Positions 52,597 through 61,322 of a stretch of DNA of 64,000 nucleotides are shown piece by piece. This DNA is from JANRLT01 sp041736895 (GTDB lineage: Bacteria > Planctomycetota > Planctomycetia > Pirellulales > JALHPA01): NCBI GenBank assembly GCA_041736895.1, contig JBGSSS010000095.1, positions 10,383 to 74,382 of the forward strand, written 5' to 3'. A program made the translations under genes and the position numbers. The first letter of the stretch is position 1. The number at the start of each line of letters is the position of its first letter. The notes beneath the pieces were generated by a model that was not told the origin of the DNA, made no database searches, and worked only from the letters and a program-made list of their open reading frames with translations.

Positions 52597-53915
52597 GCAG
52601 TGGCCAATGGATCATCCTGATCTCGATTTGGGTCGGCACGACGTTGCTGTCGTTGGCGAGCTTGTGTCTGCGTTCGGCGTCGCGTTCGCGGTTGCAGGAA
52701 CTTTGCCGGCAACAGGGAAACGAAGCCCGTGCGACGGCGATTCTCGCGGCGCAAGAACCGCTGTCGCTGCGTTTGGATGCGTTGGCGATTTTGGGAGCGA
52801 TGCTGGGGAATTTGTTCGTTCCGTTAAGTTGGGAGGCAGTAGAAACTAACGGGATTTGGTGGCTCTGGCTGGCCGCCTCGATTGGTCTGACGTTGAGCAG
52901 TCTCTACTTGTTGCCGGTGGTGCTGCAGCGTCTTTGCGGCGAAGGCTGGCTGCTGCGGACTTGGTCCGTGTGGGCATTGCTGGGACAATTGATCTCGCCG
53001 CTCTTTGCTTTGCGCGATGCCTTGCGCCGCTGGTCCGAGTCTTTTCAAGAACCGGAGCAAGAGGGCGAAGCCGAAGAAGATTTGGCCGAGGAAATCCGCG
53101 AAATTGTCAACGCCGGCCAGCGCGAAGGCCTGATCGAAAACGATGAGCGCGAAATGATCGAAAGCGTCATGGACCTGGCCGATGCAACCATCGCCCAGAT
53201 CATGACGCCGCGCATCGAAATGGTTTCGATCTCGGTCGATGTCAGTTGGGACGAGTTGCTGCGGCTGGCGAGCGAGAGCGGCCATTCGCGTTTGCCCGTG
53301 CACGGCAAATCGCGCGACGAGATCGTCGGCGTGCTGCACATCAAGGACGTGCTCGTGGAATTGGCCCGCGGCCAACGCCAGCGGCGTCCATTGCGAGCAT
53401 TGTTGCGCCGGCCGTTCTTCGTGCCCGAGACGAAACCCGTCAATGAAATGCTGCAAGAGTTCCAGCGCGGGCGGACGCACATCGCCGTGGTGCTCGATGA
53501 GCATGGCGGGGTTTCGGGGCTCGTGACGATCGAGGATGTCCTCGAAGAAATTGTCGGGGAGATCGCCGACGAACACGACGATGCCTTGGTCGATGGACTG
53601 AAGCAACTCGACGAGCATTCCTACGAAGCACACGGGCGGATGCGGATCAGCGATTGGAATGAACGGACGGGCAAGACCTTGCCGGATGATGAATCGTTCG
53701 ACACACTCGGCGGGTATGTTTTTCATGAGCTCGGCCGGATTCCGAATGTCGGCGAACAGCTCGAACGGCATGGCTTGCGTATCAGGATTCTGGACTCGAA
53801 CCGCCGCCGAATTGATCGAATCCTAATCGAAGTCCTGCCGCCGCCATCGGAAGATACTAGCGGGGAAAGTCCGGAAAAGACGGAAGCGAGTCCTTCGGCT
53901 AGCACTTCTACATGA
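52593..53915 (+). CDS. CNNM/CorC family transporter-associated protein
   Basis: 440 residues. Four hydrophobic segments in a diverged DUF21-like region (to about 145), then CBS pair (QIMTPRIEMVSISVDVSWDE, ARGQRQRRPLRALLRRPFFV, AVVLDEHGGVSGLVTIEDVL) and a CorC_HlyC domain (RMRISDWNERTGKTLPDDES, FDTLGGYVFHELGRIPNVGE). Family members move or regulate Mg2+/Co2+. The DUF21 half is weakly conserved, so transport is uncertain. Coupled to ybeY. Confidence 0.92.
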   Translation: MSSGQWIILISIWVGTTLLSLASLCLRSASRSRLQELCRQQGNEARATAILAAQEPLSLRLDALAILGAMLGNLFVPLSWEAVETNGIWWLWLAASIGLTLSSLYLLPVVLQRLCGEGWLLRTWSVWALLGQLISPLFALRDALRRWSESFQEPEQEGEAEEDLAEEIREIVNAGQREGLIENDEREMIESVMDLADATIAQIMTPRIEMVSISVDVSWDELLRLASESGHSRLPVHGKSRDEIVGVLHIKDVLVELARGQRQRRPLRALLRRPFFVPETKPVNEMLQEFQRGRTHIAVVLDEHGGVSGLVTIEDVLEEIVGEIADEHDDALVDGLKQLDEHSYEAHGRMRISDWNERTGKTLPDDESFDTLGGYVFHELGRIPNVGEQLERHGLRIRILDSNRRRIDRILIEVLPPPSEDTSGESPEKTEASPSASTST

Positions 53916-53917
53916 TG

Positions 53918-53992
53918 CCCTAAGCCCAGGGGGCTCCGCCCCCTGGATTTACGACGCCGTTACTCCAGGGGGCGGAGCCCCTGGGCTTAGGG
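53918..53992. repeat. Compound inverted repeat with 29-bp arms after the CNNM gene
   Basis: CCCTAAGCCCAGGGGGCTCC and nine more bases (53918-53946) pair with 53964-53992 (TCCAGGGGGCGGAGCCCCTG and on) with near-perfect complementarity. Each arm also folds by itself. Same arm sequence as 30768-30831. Starts three bases after the stop codon. Confidence 0.9.
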
Positions 53993-54006
53993 TGGCTACT
54001 ATCTTG

Positions 54007-54040
54007 CCCCAAATCCCCAACCCCGAATCTCTAACCCCGC
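54007..54040 (+). repeat. C/A-rich words CCCCAAATCCCCAACCCC before recO
   Basis: Resembles the right arm at 49566-49590. Seven bases before the recO start. Confidence 0.55.
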
Positions 54041-54046
54041 GCAGCA

Positions 54047-54817
54047 ATGCCTGAACCCGAGAAAACCACCGCCGTGGTGCTGCGGGTTGTAGACTTCAGC
54101 GAGTCCAGCAGCGTGGTCACGCTCTTTACCAGCGACTTCGGCAAGATCAGCGGGCTAGCAAAGGGGGGCCGCAAGCCCAAGGGCTCGTTTGAATCCGCCC
54201 TTGACCTGTTGTCATTGGTTCGCGTAGTGTTCCTGCGCAAATCGTCGGGAACTCTCGATCTATTGACCGAAGCGAAGCTGGAACGCCGCTTTCGGCCGGG
54301 CGGGAACGAGCTGACGCGTTTGTACTCGGGCTATTATGTCGCCGAGTTGTTGAACGAATTGACCACAGATCACGATCCGCATCCCGAATTGTTCGAGTTG
54401 GCGGAACGGACGTTGTGGGAGTTATCGCGTGCGGATGAAAATCCGGCCGCGGTCGTGCTGCGATTCGAGTTGGGTTTGTTGCGCGAGACGGGGCATTTGC
54501 CCGCGCTCACGGCGTGTGCCGAGTGCGGGGCGGATGTACTCACGACGCCGCGCGTGACGTTTGGAATTTTGGACGGGGGCAGTTTGTGCGGCAATTGCCG
54601 CGTCGGCAAGCGGCACTTGGTTTCGGTGCGCCGCGAGGTGCTCGTGACGTTGCAAGAGTTTGCCGATAGCGGTACTGAAGTGAACACAACGAGACCGGCC
54701 GCAATTTTGCCCGCAGAACAGTTGGGCGAATTGCGCGGGTTGTTGAACAAGTACCTGGTCAATTTGCTGGGGACGTGTCCTCGGCTGCACGATTTTTTGC
54801 ATCACGTTACGCATTGA
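54047..54817 (+). CDS. recO: DNA repair protein RecO
   Basis: 256 residues. An N-terminal OB fold (TTAVVLRVVDFSESSSVVTL, FTSDFGKISGLAKGGRKPKG), a helical middle (LTRLYSGYYVAELLNELTTD) and a zinc finger with CAECGAD and LCGNCRVG. RecO loads RecA on SSB-coated DNA with RecR in the RecF pathway. Position close to ybeY and phoH is conserved in many phyla. Confidence 0.96.
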   Translation: MPEPEKTTAVVLRVVDFSESSSVVTLFTSDFGKISGLAKGGRKPKGSFESALDLLSLVRVVFLRKSSGTLDLLTEAKLERRFRPGGNELTRLYSGYYVAELLNELTTDHDPHPELFELAERTLWELSRADENPAAVVLRFELGLLRETGHLPALTACAECGADVLTTPRVTFGILDGGSLCGNCRVGKRHLVSVRREVLVTLQEFADSGTEVNTTRPAAILPAEQLGELRGLLNKYLVNLLGTCPRLHDFLHHVTH

Positions 54818-54846
54818 CGGATCACGAATTTTTGTCGGCGCCCTTC

Positions 54847-56154
54847 ATGAGAGTGACACGGATGTCAGTATCCCTCCATCGCACCCTGCGCCGAATGTTC
54901 TACGGTCTGCTCTTGACCGCTGGCACGCTCTCGAGCGGCTGCGCCATGTGGCCCGGCCAAAAGCCCGAGGACCCGTTCTTGCGCCAAGCGCAGAAGCAAG
55001 CCACAGAAAGCCCCGATGGTTCGCGCGTGGTGCAGGCGTCGAACGAAGTTCCGGCTGCCGCGAGTAATGGCGCCGACAGCGGCAATAGCGAAGTCCTCTC
55101 GTCCGACACCGCTGAAGTCCGCCCGCCCGATCCCGAAGGCATGGAGATGTGGCAGCCCGAAAACGTGTCGAAATCGCTGAAAAAAGCGATGGGGCTGGGT
55201 CCGAAATACAGCATCGCCCGCCCGGCGTTTGATACCGGGAAAAAACTGTACGCCGAGAAAAAGTATGGCGAAGCAGTTCCGTATTTCCAGACGGCCATCA
55301 GCCGCTGGCCCGATTCGTCGATCGAGGAAGATGCGCTGTACTTGACCGCCGAGAGCTATTTCTTTGCCGACGAATACACCAAGTCCGAAGATTACTATCA
55401 GCAAGTCGTCGAAAAATACCCCAACACACGGTACCTCGATACAATCAGCAAGCGTATGTTCTTGATCGCGCGCTATTGGCAAGAAAAGTCGGTGGAAATC
55501 AAGGAGTCGTTTTACTCGCTCAACGTCACGGACAACACGCGCCCTTGGATTGACACGCAAGGTCACGCCGTGCGCGTGTACGAGAAGATTCGCCTCAACG
55601 ATCCGCGCGGCGTCTTGGCCGACGACGCGATCATGGCCGCGGCCAACATCAAGCTGGCCAACATGGAATTCGACGACGCTGACCATCTGTACGGCATCAT
55701 TCGCGCCGATTACCCGCGCAGCGAGTTTCAGCTGAAAGCGCACTTGCTCGGCTTGCAATGCAAGATGCAAATGTATCAAGGGGCGGATTATGACATTAAA
55801 CCGCTGGATGCCGCGGAAGGTTTGGTCGATCAGATCCTGGTCCAGTTCCCGCAAGACCCCGAAGTGAGCGCCAACCGCCAGCGCCTGCTGGAAACCAAAG
55901 CCCATCTCCGAGCCGAGCGGGCGCTCCGCGAATGGAACACCGCGGAGTACTACCGCCAGGGGACCTATGGCTCGGCGGCCCGCTTTTACTATCAAAAGAT
56001 TCTCAACGAATACCCCGGCACCCCCTTCGCCGAACGTGCCCAGCAAGCGCTCGCGGAAATCAAGGACATGCCCGACGCTCCGAAGGATTACTTTGCGTTC
56101 ATGAACAACGTGCTGCCGCCGGCCCGCGGGCCGAAGGTCATCAAGAAGAAATAA
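54847..56154 (+). CDS. BamD-like TPR outer-membrane lipoprotein
   Basis: 435 residues from the ATG of MRVTRMSVSLHR. The signal peptide leads to lipobox SGC (about residue 32, SSGCAMWPG). TPR-type repeats: KLYAEKKYGEAVPYFQTAIS, YLTAESYFFADEYTKSEDYY, with QVVEKYPNTRYLD, and a late TYGSAARFYYQKILNEYPGT. BamD is the essential lipoprotein of the outer-membrane protein assembly complex. Here a C-terminal extension and a longer insert between repeats make it larger than in proteobacteria (about 245 residues). Next to an lptE-like gene. Confidence 0.85.
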   Translation: MRVTRMSVSLHRTLRRMFYGLLLTAGTLSSGCAMWPGQKPEDPFLRQAQKQATESPDGSRVVQASNEVPAAASNGADSGNSEVLSSDTAEVRPPDPEGMEMWQPENVSKSLKKAMGLGPKYSIARPAFDTGKKLYAEKKYGEAVPYFQTAISRWPDSSIEEDALYLTAESYFFADEYTKSEDYYQQVVEKYPNTRYLDTISKRMFLIARYWQEKSVEIKESFYSLNVTDNTRPWIDTQGHAVRVYEKIRLNDPRGVLADDAIMAAANIKLANMEFDDADHLYGIIRADYPRSEFQLKAHLLGLQCKMQMYQGADYDIKPLDAAEGLVDQILVQFPQDPEVSANRQRLLETKAHLRAERALREWNTAEYYRQGTYGSAARFYYQKILNEYPGTPFAERAQQALAEIKDMPDAPKDYFAFMNNVLPPARGPKVIKKK

Positions 56155-56173
56155 GCCTAGGATGTGAGCCGTT

Positions 56174-56743
56174 TTGAGCACGAATTCACCAAGCACTGCC
56201 GCGCCGCGAATGTCTCGGGGACCAACGTCCCGGATGAGTTGGTGCTGCTTGTTTGCTTGCCTGCTGCTGAGCGGCTGCGCGACGTATCAATTTGGGCAGA
56301 GCGCGCGGTTCGCGCGCGATGTCCAAACGGTTTATGTGCCGATGATCGAGAGCGAAAGTTTTCGCCGGTACCTGGGCGAGCGCTTGACCGAAGCGGTCTG
56401 CAAGCAAATTGAAACCGATACGCCTTACAAAGTCGTCAACGATCCCAACGCCGATACCGTCCTCTACGTGCGCTTGGTCAACGACACGAAACGTTTGATC
56501 GTCAACAACATCGAGGGCGACGTGCGGGATTCGGAACTGAACTTCCAAGTCAATGTCAGTTGGGTCAATCGCCGCGGCGTCTCGATGGGGCAACAAAACA
56601 TGCCCCTGCCTCCGGAATTGGTCGATGTGGGCCAAGCCGCCGACCTGATCGCCGAGTACGGCCGCTCGACCGCCACCGCACAACAGGAAATCATCGACCG
56701 CCTCGCCTCGCGCATCGTCGGGTTGATGGAAACCGCGTGGTAA
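56174..56743 (+). CDS. LptE-like lipoprotein
   Basis: 189 residues from TTG, or 177 from ATG 56210; ATG 56234 gives the tightest signal peptide. The lipobox LLLSGC is at about residue 35. SARFARDVQTVYVPMIESES and ERLTEAVCKQIETDTPYKVV follow the LptE pattern. LptE plugs the LptD barrel that inserts lipopolysaccharide in the outer membrane. Many planctomycetes encode such proteins. Sits 19 bp after the bamD-like gene. Confidence 0.85.
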   Translation: MSTNSPSTAAPRMSRGPTSRMSWCCLFACLLLSGCATYQFGQSARFARDVQTVYVPMIESESFRRYLGERLTEAVCKQIETDTPYKVVNDPNADTVLYVRLVNDTKRLIVNNIEGDVRDSELNFQVNVSWVNRRGVSMGQQNMPLPPELVDVGQAADLIAEYGRSTATAQQEIIDRLASRIVGLMETAW

Positions 56744-56766
56744 TATTCACGAAGATGTATGCAAAG

Positions 56767-56787
56767 CCCAGGGGTTCACCCCCTGGG
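56767..56787 (+). repeat. Palindrome CCCAGGGG-TTCAC-CCCCTGGG
   Basis: Identical to 3403-3423, 24 bp after the lptE-like stop codon. Confidence 0.85.
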
Positions 56788-56861
56788 ATCTGCCGCCCAC
56801 GCAGCAGCATCTTTCGCTCGCTCCAGTTCCCGACGATAATCAATCGTCTGGAGCAAAACTG

Positions 56862-57725
56862 ATGTACAATCCTGAACGCGCGACGGTCTGGCAACTCCCG
56901 CGGACGGCGCTGCGCTTTGGCGACGTCCCCGTTGTGATGGGCATCGTCAATGTAACACCCGATAGCTTCTCCGATGGCGGCGAACATTTTGATGCCGAGC
57001 GGGCCGTGGATTTTGCCTTGCAGCTTGTCGAGCAAGGAGCCGGCATTCTCGACATCGGCGGCGAAAGCACCCGGCCCTACAGCACGCCGGTCGATGTTGC
57101 GGAAGAACTCCGCCGCGTGATCCCGGTCATCGAAAGACTCGCCGCACGAACAGCGATCCCGCTCTCGATCGACACCAGCAAAGCAACCGTCGCGCGGGCA
57201 GCGTTTGACGCCGGCGCGCAAATCATCAACGACGTCACGGGACTCACCGGTGATCCCGAGATGCTCACGCTGGCCGGAAAAAGCCAAGCTGCTGTTTGTG
57301 CGATGCACATGCAAGGGACGCCGCAGACGATGCAGGACAACCCGAGCTACGGCGACGTTGTTCAAGAAATTCACGAGTATCTGCGGCAACGCCGCGACGC
57401 GCTCTTGGCTGCAGGAATCGCGGCCGAACGGATCTGCTTCGATCCGGGCATTGGGTTCGGAAAGACGCACGAGCACAATTTGACCCTGATGGCCAATTGC
57501 TGGCAGTTTCTCGATCTCGGTTGCCCGCTGTTGGTTGGTCATTCGCGCAAGGGCTTCATCGCGAAGGTGCTGGGGGATAAGGAACGCTCGCGCGATGCTG
57601 GCACGATCGGGGCGGCGTGTGTCTTGGCCGCGCAAGGCGTCCAGATCATCCGCGTACACGATGTCCGCGGAACGGTTGATGCGCTGCGGCTGTTCGCCGC
57701 TTGTGGGGGAGTTGATAAACTTTAA
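56862..57725 (+). CDS. folP: Dihydropteroate synthase
   Basis: 287 residues. VVMGIVNVTPDSFSDGGEHF and ILDIGGESTRPYSTPVDVAE are the two pterin/phosphate signatures. PLSIDTSKATVARAAFDAGA, IINDVTGLTGDPEML, ICFDPGIGFGKTHEHNLTLM and LLVGHSRKGFIAKVLGDKE follow. It joins the pterin to p-aminobenzoate in folate synthesis; the sulfonamide target. The class IV aminotransferase at 29.7 kb could in principle be the ADC lyase, but nothing links them. Confidence 0.97.
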   Translation: MYNPERATVWQLPRTALRFGDVPVVMGIVNVTPDSFSDGGEHFDAERAVDFALQLVEQGAGILDIGGESTRPYSTPVDVAEELRRVIPVIERLAARTAIPLSIDTSKATVARAAFDAGAQIINDVTGLTGDPEMLTLAGKSQAAVCAMHMQGTPQTMQDNPSYGDVVQEIHEYLRQRRDALLAAGIAAERICFDPGIGFGKTHEHNLTLMANCWQFLDLGCPLLVGHSRKGFIAKVLGDKERSRDAGTIGAACVLAAQGVQIIRVHDVRGTVDALRLFAACGGVDKL

Positions 57726-57894
57726 CGGTTCTCCGTGCTGTGCATAGCGTAGCAATTGTATGCTGTGTAGCGGTTTCAACGGGCGTGACTGTGCTAACGC
57801 ATGAATGGTCCGCGCGGGAACCGATAGCCTCAAGGATGGATCGAAATTCTCGCGCCTGCCAAGGGCGCGCTTGGCCACCAGGGAGGGTCGACCG

Positions 57895-58458
57895 ATGTCT
57901 CGGATTCTACGCAACAGTCTGTTTGCCGCGGTGATGTCGTGTGCCGCGCTGGCTCAAGCTGGCTGGCCGACCGGCGGCGGATATAATCTGTGGTACGACG
58001 TCAGCGGCGGCTGGCATGCGAATAACCGCTGGCCTGATCCGTACCTGATGCCGGATCGCCAAACGGTCTACAATCACTATGCGATCTTCGCGGACCGCGG
58101 TTGGCAGCGCCAATGCTTGCTCGGTGAACATCATTTTGAATCCGAAGGCAAGCTTTCGACCGCCGGGCAAATGCGCGTGCGGACGATCTTGACCCAATCG
58201 CCGCCGGAACGCCGCACGGTTTTCGTCGAGCAGGGTCTCACTCCCGAAGCGACGCGCGCTCGCATCGACACGGTCCAACAGTATGTCACCGGCATGGTCG
58301 CTAACGGTCCGCTGCCCGAAGTTGTCGCATCGAATTTGCAAAGCGAAGGCTGGTCGGCTGACTATGTCGATCGCGTGAACAAGAGCTTCCAATCAAGCAT
58401 GCCGACGCCGCGGCTCCCAGCCATGGGCGAAGCTAGCTCCTCGAGCGGCACGCCGTAA
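57895..58458 (+). CDS. Secreted protein of unknown function
   Basis: 187 residues from the ATG with GGGAGG upstream. The signal peptide ends ALAQAGW. The mature protein has an aromatic N-terminal part (GGGYNLWYDVSGGWHANNRW) and a helical C-terminal half with two short helical repeats (LTPEATRARIDTVQQYVTGM; GWSADYVDRVNKSFQSS). No family recognised. Followed by a strong terminator, so it is probably a single-gene unit. Confidence 0.75.
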   Translation: MSRILRNSLFAAVMSCAALAQAGWPTGGGYNLWYDVSGGWHANNRWPDPYLMPDRQTVYNHYAIFADRGWQRQCLLGEHHFESEGKLSTAGQMRVRTILTQSPPERRTVFVEQGLTPEATRARIDTVQQYVTGMVANGPLPEVVASNLQSEGWSADYVDRVNKSFQSSMPTPRLPAMGEASSSSGTP

Positions 58459-58489
58459 GCCGCTTTGGCCGCACCCCCATTTGCCCCTC

Positions 58490-58525
58490 GAAGCAATGCT
58501 ATCAAAAGCATTGCTTCTTTTCTTT
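58490..58525 (+). terminator. Rho-independent terminator
   Basis: GAAGCAATGCT-ATCAAA-AGCATTGCTTC (58490-58517): perfect 11-bp stem, 6-nt loop, then TTTTCTTTT. The clearest intrinsic terminator in the window. Confidence 0.92.
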
Positions 58526-58531
58526 TGTATG

Positions 58532-58553
58532 CGCTATGACGCAGGCGGGTGGG
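58532..58553 (+). repeat. Half-copy of the 14979-15029 hairpin element
   Basis: CGCTATGACGCAGGCGGGTG and two more bases match one arm of the 24-bp stem, one base different, with no second arm. The rest of the gap to 58820 shows no gene. Confidence 0.8.
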
Positions 58554-58820
58554 GCGTTTGGAGGAAGTTCAAGCAGTACAAAGCTGCGAAGCATATTTCC
58601 TACGCATTGCTCCGATTGTCGCAATTCTTTGCAGACTAGCTTTTATTCCCGCTTTGCCTGCTTTACTTGAGAAATCGATTGTAGGGCGCATTGTCTGAGA
58701 GCCGATATTGGAGAAGACAGGGTCAATTCTTCGCGGCAAGTTGCTAGCAATAGCAGCCGTGCGGAATCGGTCGAGGGCGTTGCAACGTCCAGGCGGACCC
58801 ACTCCTTGGCGAGGTGCCAC

Positions 58821-59996
58821 GTGCGCAAGTTGCTTCATCGTTTCGCTTTTGCCTTGGTGCCGCTCACCGCGCTTGTGGGTTGCTCCAGCACGCCAACGCC
58901 GCCGGCCACCAACACGACTGTCGGGGCGTCGTCGTGGGATTGGAAGAACCCGTTTGCGGCGAAACCCCAAAACGTGGTCTCGTCGTCGCCGGTGAGCTTG
59001 CCCGAGAAGGACCAACTGTCCCTCAGCAACAAGCCGCGTTCGGGGAGTGATCTGTATTTGCTCAATGCCAAGATGTACGAGCAAAACAACAATATTGACG
59101 GGGCCAAGTCGCAATACGAAAAGGCCCTCGAACTCGAGCCCAAAAATTACGAGGTCATGCTCGCCTATGCGCACATGAATGACCGCGCGGGCAAGTTCGA
59201 CGAAGCGGCCAAGCTCTACCAACGTGCGATCGCCGTGCAACCGAAACAACCCACGGCTTACAACGATCTGGGGTTGTGCCTCGCGCGGGTGAATCGTTAC
59301 GACGATGCGGTCAAGAACCTGAACAAAGCGATCGAGATTCAGCCGCAGAAGGCGCTCTATCGCAACAACCTGGCCACCGTCTTGGTGCAGCAGAACAAAC
59401 TGAACGAGGCCGTGACGCAGTTGTCGGCCATGAATCCGCCGGCCGTGGCGCATTACAACGTCGCATTTTTATTGCAGCGCCGGGGCGACTTGAATACCGC
59501 GACGCAGCACATGGTCACGGCCTCGCAGTTGGATCCGAACTTCACGGCCGCGCGGCAATGGCTGCAGGAAAACCAGCCGACGTCGTATGCTCAAACGGGA
59601 CCTGCGATTGTCGCGCCGCAATATCAACAGCAGCCGACAAACACGTTCTCGATGGCTCAAGCGCCAAACTATACCATGCCAACGGCACCAGCCCAGCAGA
59701 TGCAATATCAACAGCCGCAACCGAGCTATCAAGCACAGCCTAGCTATCAGCCACAACCAACGCAGTACGCTCCGCCGACTTACAGCACGCCGCAAAACAC
59801 ACAGCCGGCCCAGCAATTCCGGCCCGCGCGCGGTCAAGAAAATGCTCCGACACCCTACCCTGGCTTCACGCCGAGTGCGCGGACTCGGGCCTTGAACAAT
59901 CAGATTCAGCAGGCGAGTTATGAAAACGCGATCGAAGAATTGTCGAGCGAGATTCCACCGATGAGCGCGCCGAGTCAGCCAGCGCCGCGGTTTTAA
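58821..59996 (+). CDS. TPR-repeat lipoprotein with Q/P-rich tail
   Basis: 391 residues from GTG with GAGG upstream; TTG 58806 is possible. Lipobox ALVGC (about residue 19). Three to four TPRs: YLLNAKMYEQNNNIDGAKSQ, VMLAYAHMNDRAGKFDEAAK, AYNDLGLCLARVNRYDDAVK, RNNLATVLVQQNKLNEAVTQ. The last 140 residues are Q/P/Y-rich (YQQPQPSYQAQPSYQPQPTQ). A scaffold or assembly role in the envelope is likely; partners unknown. Confidence 0.88.
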   Translation: MRKLLHRFAFALVPLTALVGCSSTPTPPATNTTVGASSWDWKNPFAAKPQNVVSSSPVSLPEKDQLSLSNKPRSGSDLYLLNAKMYEQNNNIDGAKSQYEKALELEPKNYEVMLAYAHMNDRAGKFDEAAKLYQRAIAVQPKQPTAYNDLGLCLARVNRYDDAVKNLNKAIEIQPQKALYRNNLATVLVQQNKLNEAVTQLSAMNPPAVAHYNVAFLLQRRGDLNTATQHMVTASQLDPNFTAARQWLQENQPTSYAQTGPAIVAPQYQQQPTNTFSMAQAPNYTMPTAPAQQMQYQQPQPSYQAQPSYQPQPTQYAPPTYSTPQNTQPAQQFRPARGQENAPTPYPGFTPSARTRALNNQIQQASYENAIEELSSEIPPMSAPSQPAPRF

Positions 59997-60010
59997 GACA
60001 ATAGTCTTCG

Positions 60011-61027
60011 CTACTTGCGCGTTGCTGGAATCTTCACCACCGCGCGCTCCTCCGCTGCTTGCCGCGCAAGTAACACAATCTCGGTCGCGCGCAGACAATC
60101 TTCCGTCGGAATCGGCAGCGGCTTGCCGACATCGATTGCCGCGAGAAATTCGACGAACAGATTCGTCGCCTTGTCGGGCGGAATCGTCTGCGGTTCTTTC
60201 TTGCTCGTGAAGAGGCTGATTGTCCCGACTTCGCCGCGAGTTTCGATGATCCCCTTGCTCCCTGCGATGCGCAAACAATCGTCGCCGTGCGTTGGGGTCG
60301 TGCTAGGGCGCAGGTAATCGAGCCGAATCGTCGCCGATGCGCCGTTGCTTAACTCGCCTAAGAGCGACGCTTGATTGTTCCCTTCGCCCAGTTCGGGAAA
60401 CTCGCCAGCGCGGCCTTGGACGGCGGCGACGGATTGAAAATCGAGCCCCGTCGTCCAGCGAATTAGATCGACGGGATGAATCCCGATGTAGGGGATGATG
60501 CCGCCCAACCGCTTGGCTTGCTTGAACCAGGCCGGACGTTTTTCGAGGCGATACGATTTCTGCGCGGTGACCAGCGCGACGTCGCCGATAGTACCCTCTT
60601 GCACCAAGCGCCACACCGCCGAATATTTCGGTTCGTGCCGCATCGTGAGCAGCGTGGTCAGCCGCGACTTGGATTTCGCCAGCGCCGCTTTGATGCGCGC
60701 CAAATCTTCCAGGTTCAACGCCAGCGGCTTCTCGGTCACGATGTCGATGTTGCGCTTGGCGCATTCGATGATCTGCTCCGCGTGGAGATCGTTGGCATCG
60801 CTTAGACACACGACATCGAGCATCGCGTGCTCCAGCAACTGCCGCCACTCGGGATAACCCTGCGCCCCCTTGTTCTGCTTCGTGAATTTTGCAAGCTCCT
60901 CCGGCACATCGTCCGCGACGGCGACGATTTCGATGGACCCGGCATTTGCTTTGTTCAAATCCGCGGCACCGCGCAGCACGACGCTCTCGTGGCCTTTGAG
61001 TCCGATGAATCCAAGTTTGCGGGTCAT
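60011..61027 (-). CDS. Gfo/Idh/MocA family oxidoreductase (second in window)
   Basis: 338 residues. KLGFIGLKGHESVVLRGAAD is the dinucleotide fold start, but the usual GxGxxG is altered (GLKGH). DIVTEKPLALNLEDLARIKA has the EKP lysine; RLGGIIPYIGIHPVDLIRWT has the active-site aspartate and histidine positions. It is not closely similar to the copy at 30878-31840. Such genes are abundant in planctomycetes and act on sugars or their acids. Confidence 0.9.
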   Translation of the reverse strand: MTRKLGFIGLKGHESVVLRGAADLNKANAGSIEIVAVADDVPEELAKFTKQNKGAQGYPEWRQLLEHAMLDVVCLSDANDLHAEQIIECAKRNIDIVTEKPLALNLEDLARIKAALAKSKSRLTTLLTMRHEPKYSAVWRLVQEGTIGDVALVTAQKSYRLEKRPAWFKQAKRLGGIIPYIGIHPVDLIRWTTGLDFQSVAAVQGRAGEFPELGEGNNQASLLGELSNGASATIRLDYLRPSTTPTHGDDCLRIAGSKGIIETRGEVGTISLFTSKKEPQTIPPDKATNLFVEFLAAIDVGKPLPIPTEDCLRATEIVLLARQAAEERAVVKIPATRK

Positions 61028-61197
61028 CGCAAAAATCCGTGTGGAAGGGCGAAAATCATGAACGAATCAGCATCCTGCCATATTTTGTCACAGCGATGCT
61101 TATTCTCGAAGCAAGAAATTAAGTCAATCAACCGTTAGTTCTAATCTCTCGGCCAGGGAAAAGAAAATCCCGCGTGATCTGCCAAGTGAAAAACTAC

Positions 61198-61217
61198 GCG
61201 AAAAACGCTGTTTTCGC
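61198..61217 (+). repeat. Hairpin GCGAAAA...TTTTCGC
   Basis: Seven-bp stem around ACGCTG (GCGAAAA-ACGCTG-TTTTCGC), 38 bp before the putative sigma-54 promoter. It might be an activator site or nothing. Confidence 0.45.
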
Positions 61218-61254
61218 ATATTTTTCAGAAGATTAGAAATTGTCATCACGTTTT

Positions 61255-61269
61255 TGGCATAGTGGTTGC
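61255..61269 (+). promoter_or_regulatory. Sigma-54-type promoter for the BON gene
   Basis: TGGCATAGTGGTTGC fits the -24/-12 consensus TGGCAC-N5-TTGC with exact GG-GC spacing (GG at 61256-61257, GC at 61268-61269) and one mismatch in the first box. Transcription would start near 61281, about 40 bp before the ATG at 61323. Seen in sequence; use by RpoN is inferred. Confidence 0.6.
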
Positions 61270-61322
61270 CTTAGTAGAAAAGTATCAAGAACACTGACCT
61301 TTTGAAACGGATTGTCCCGGCC

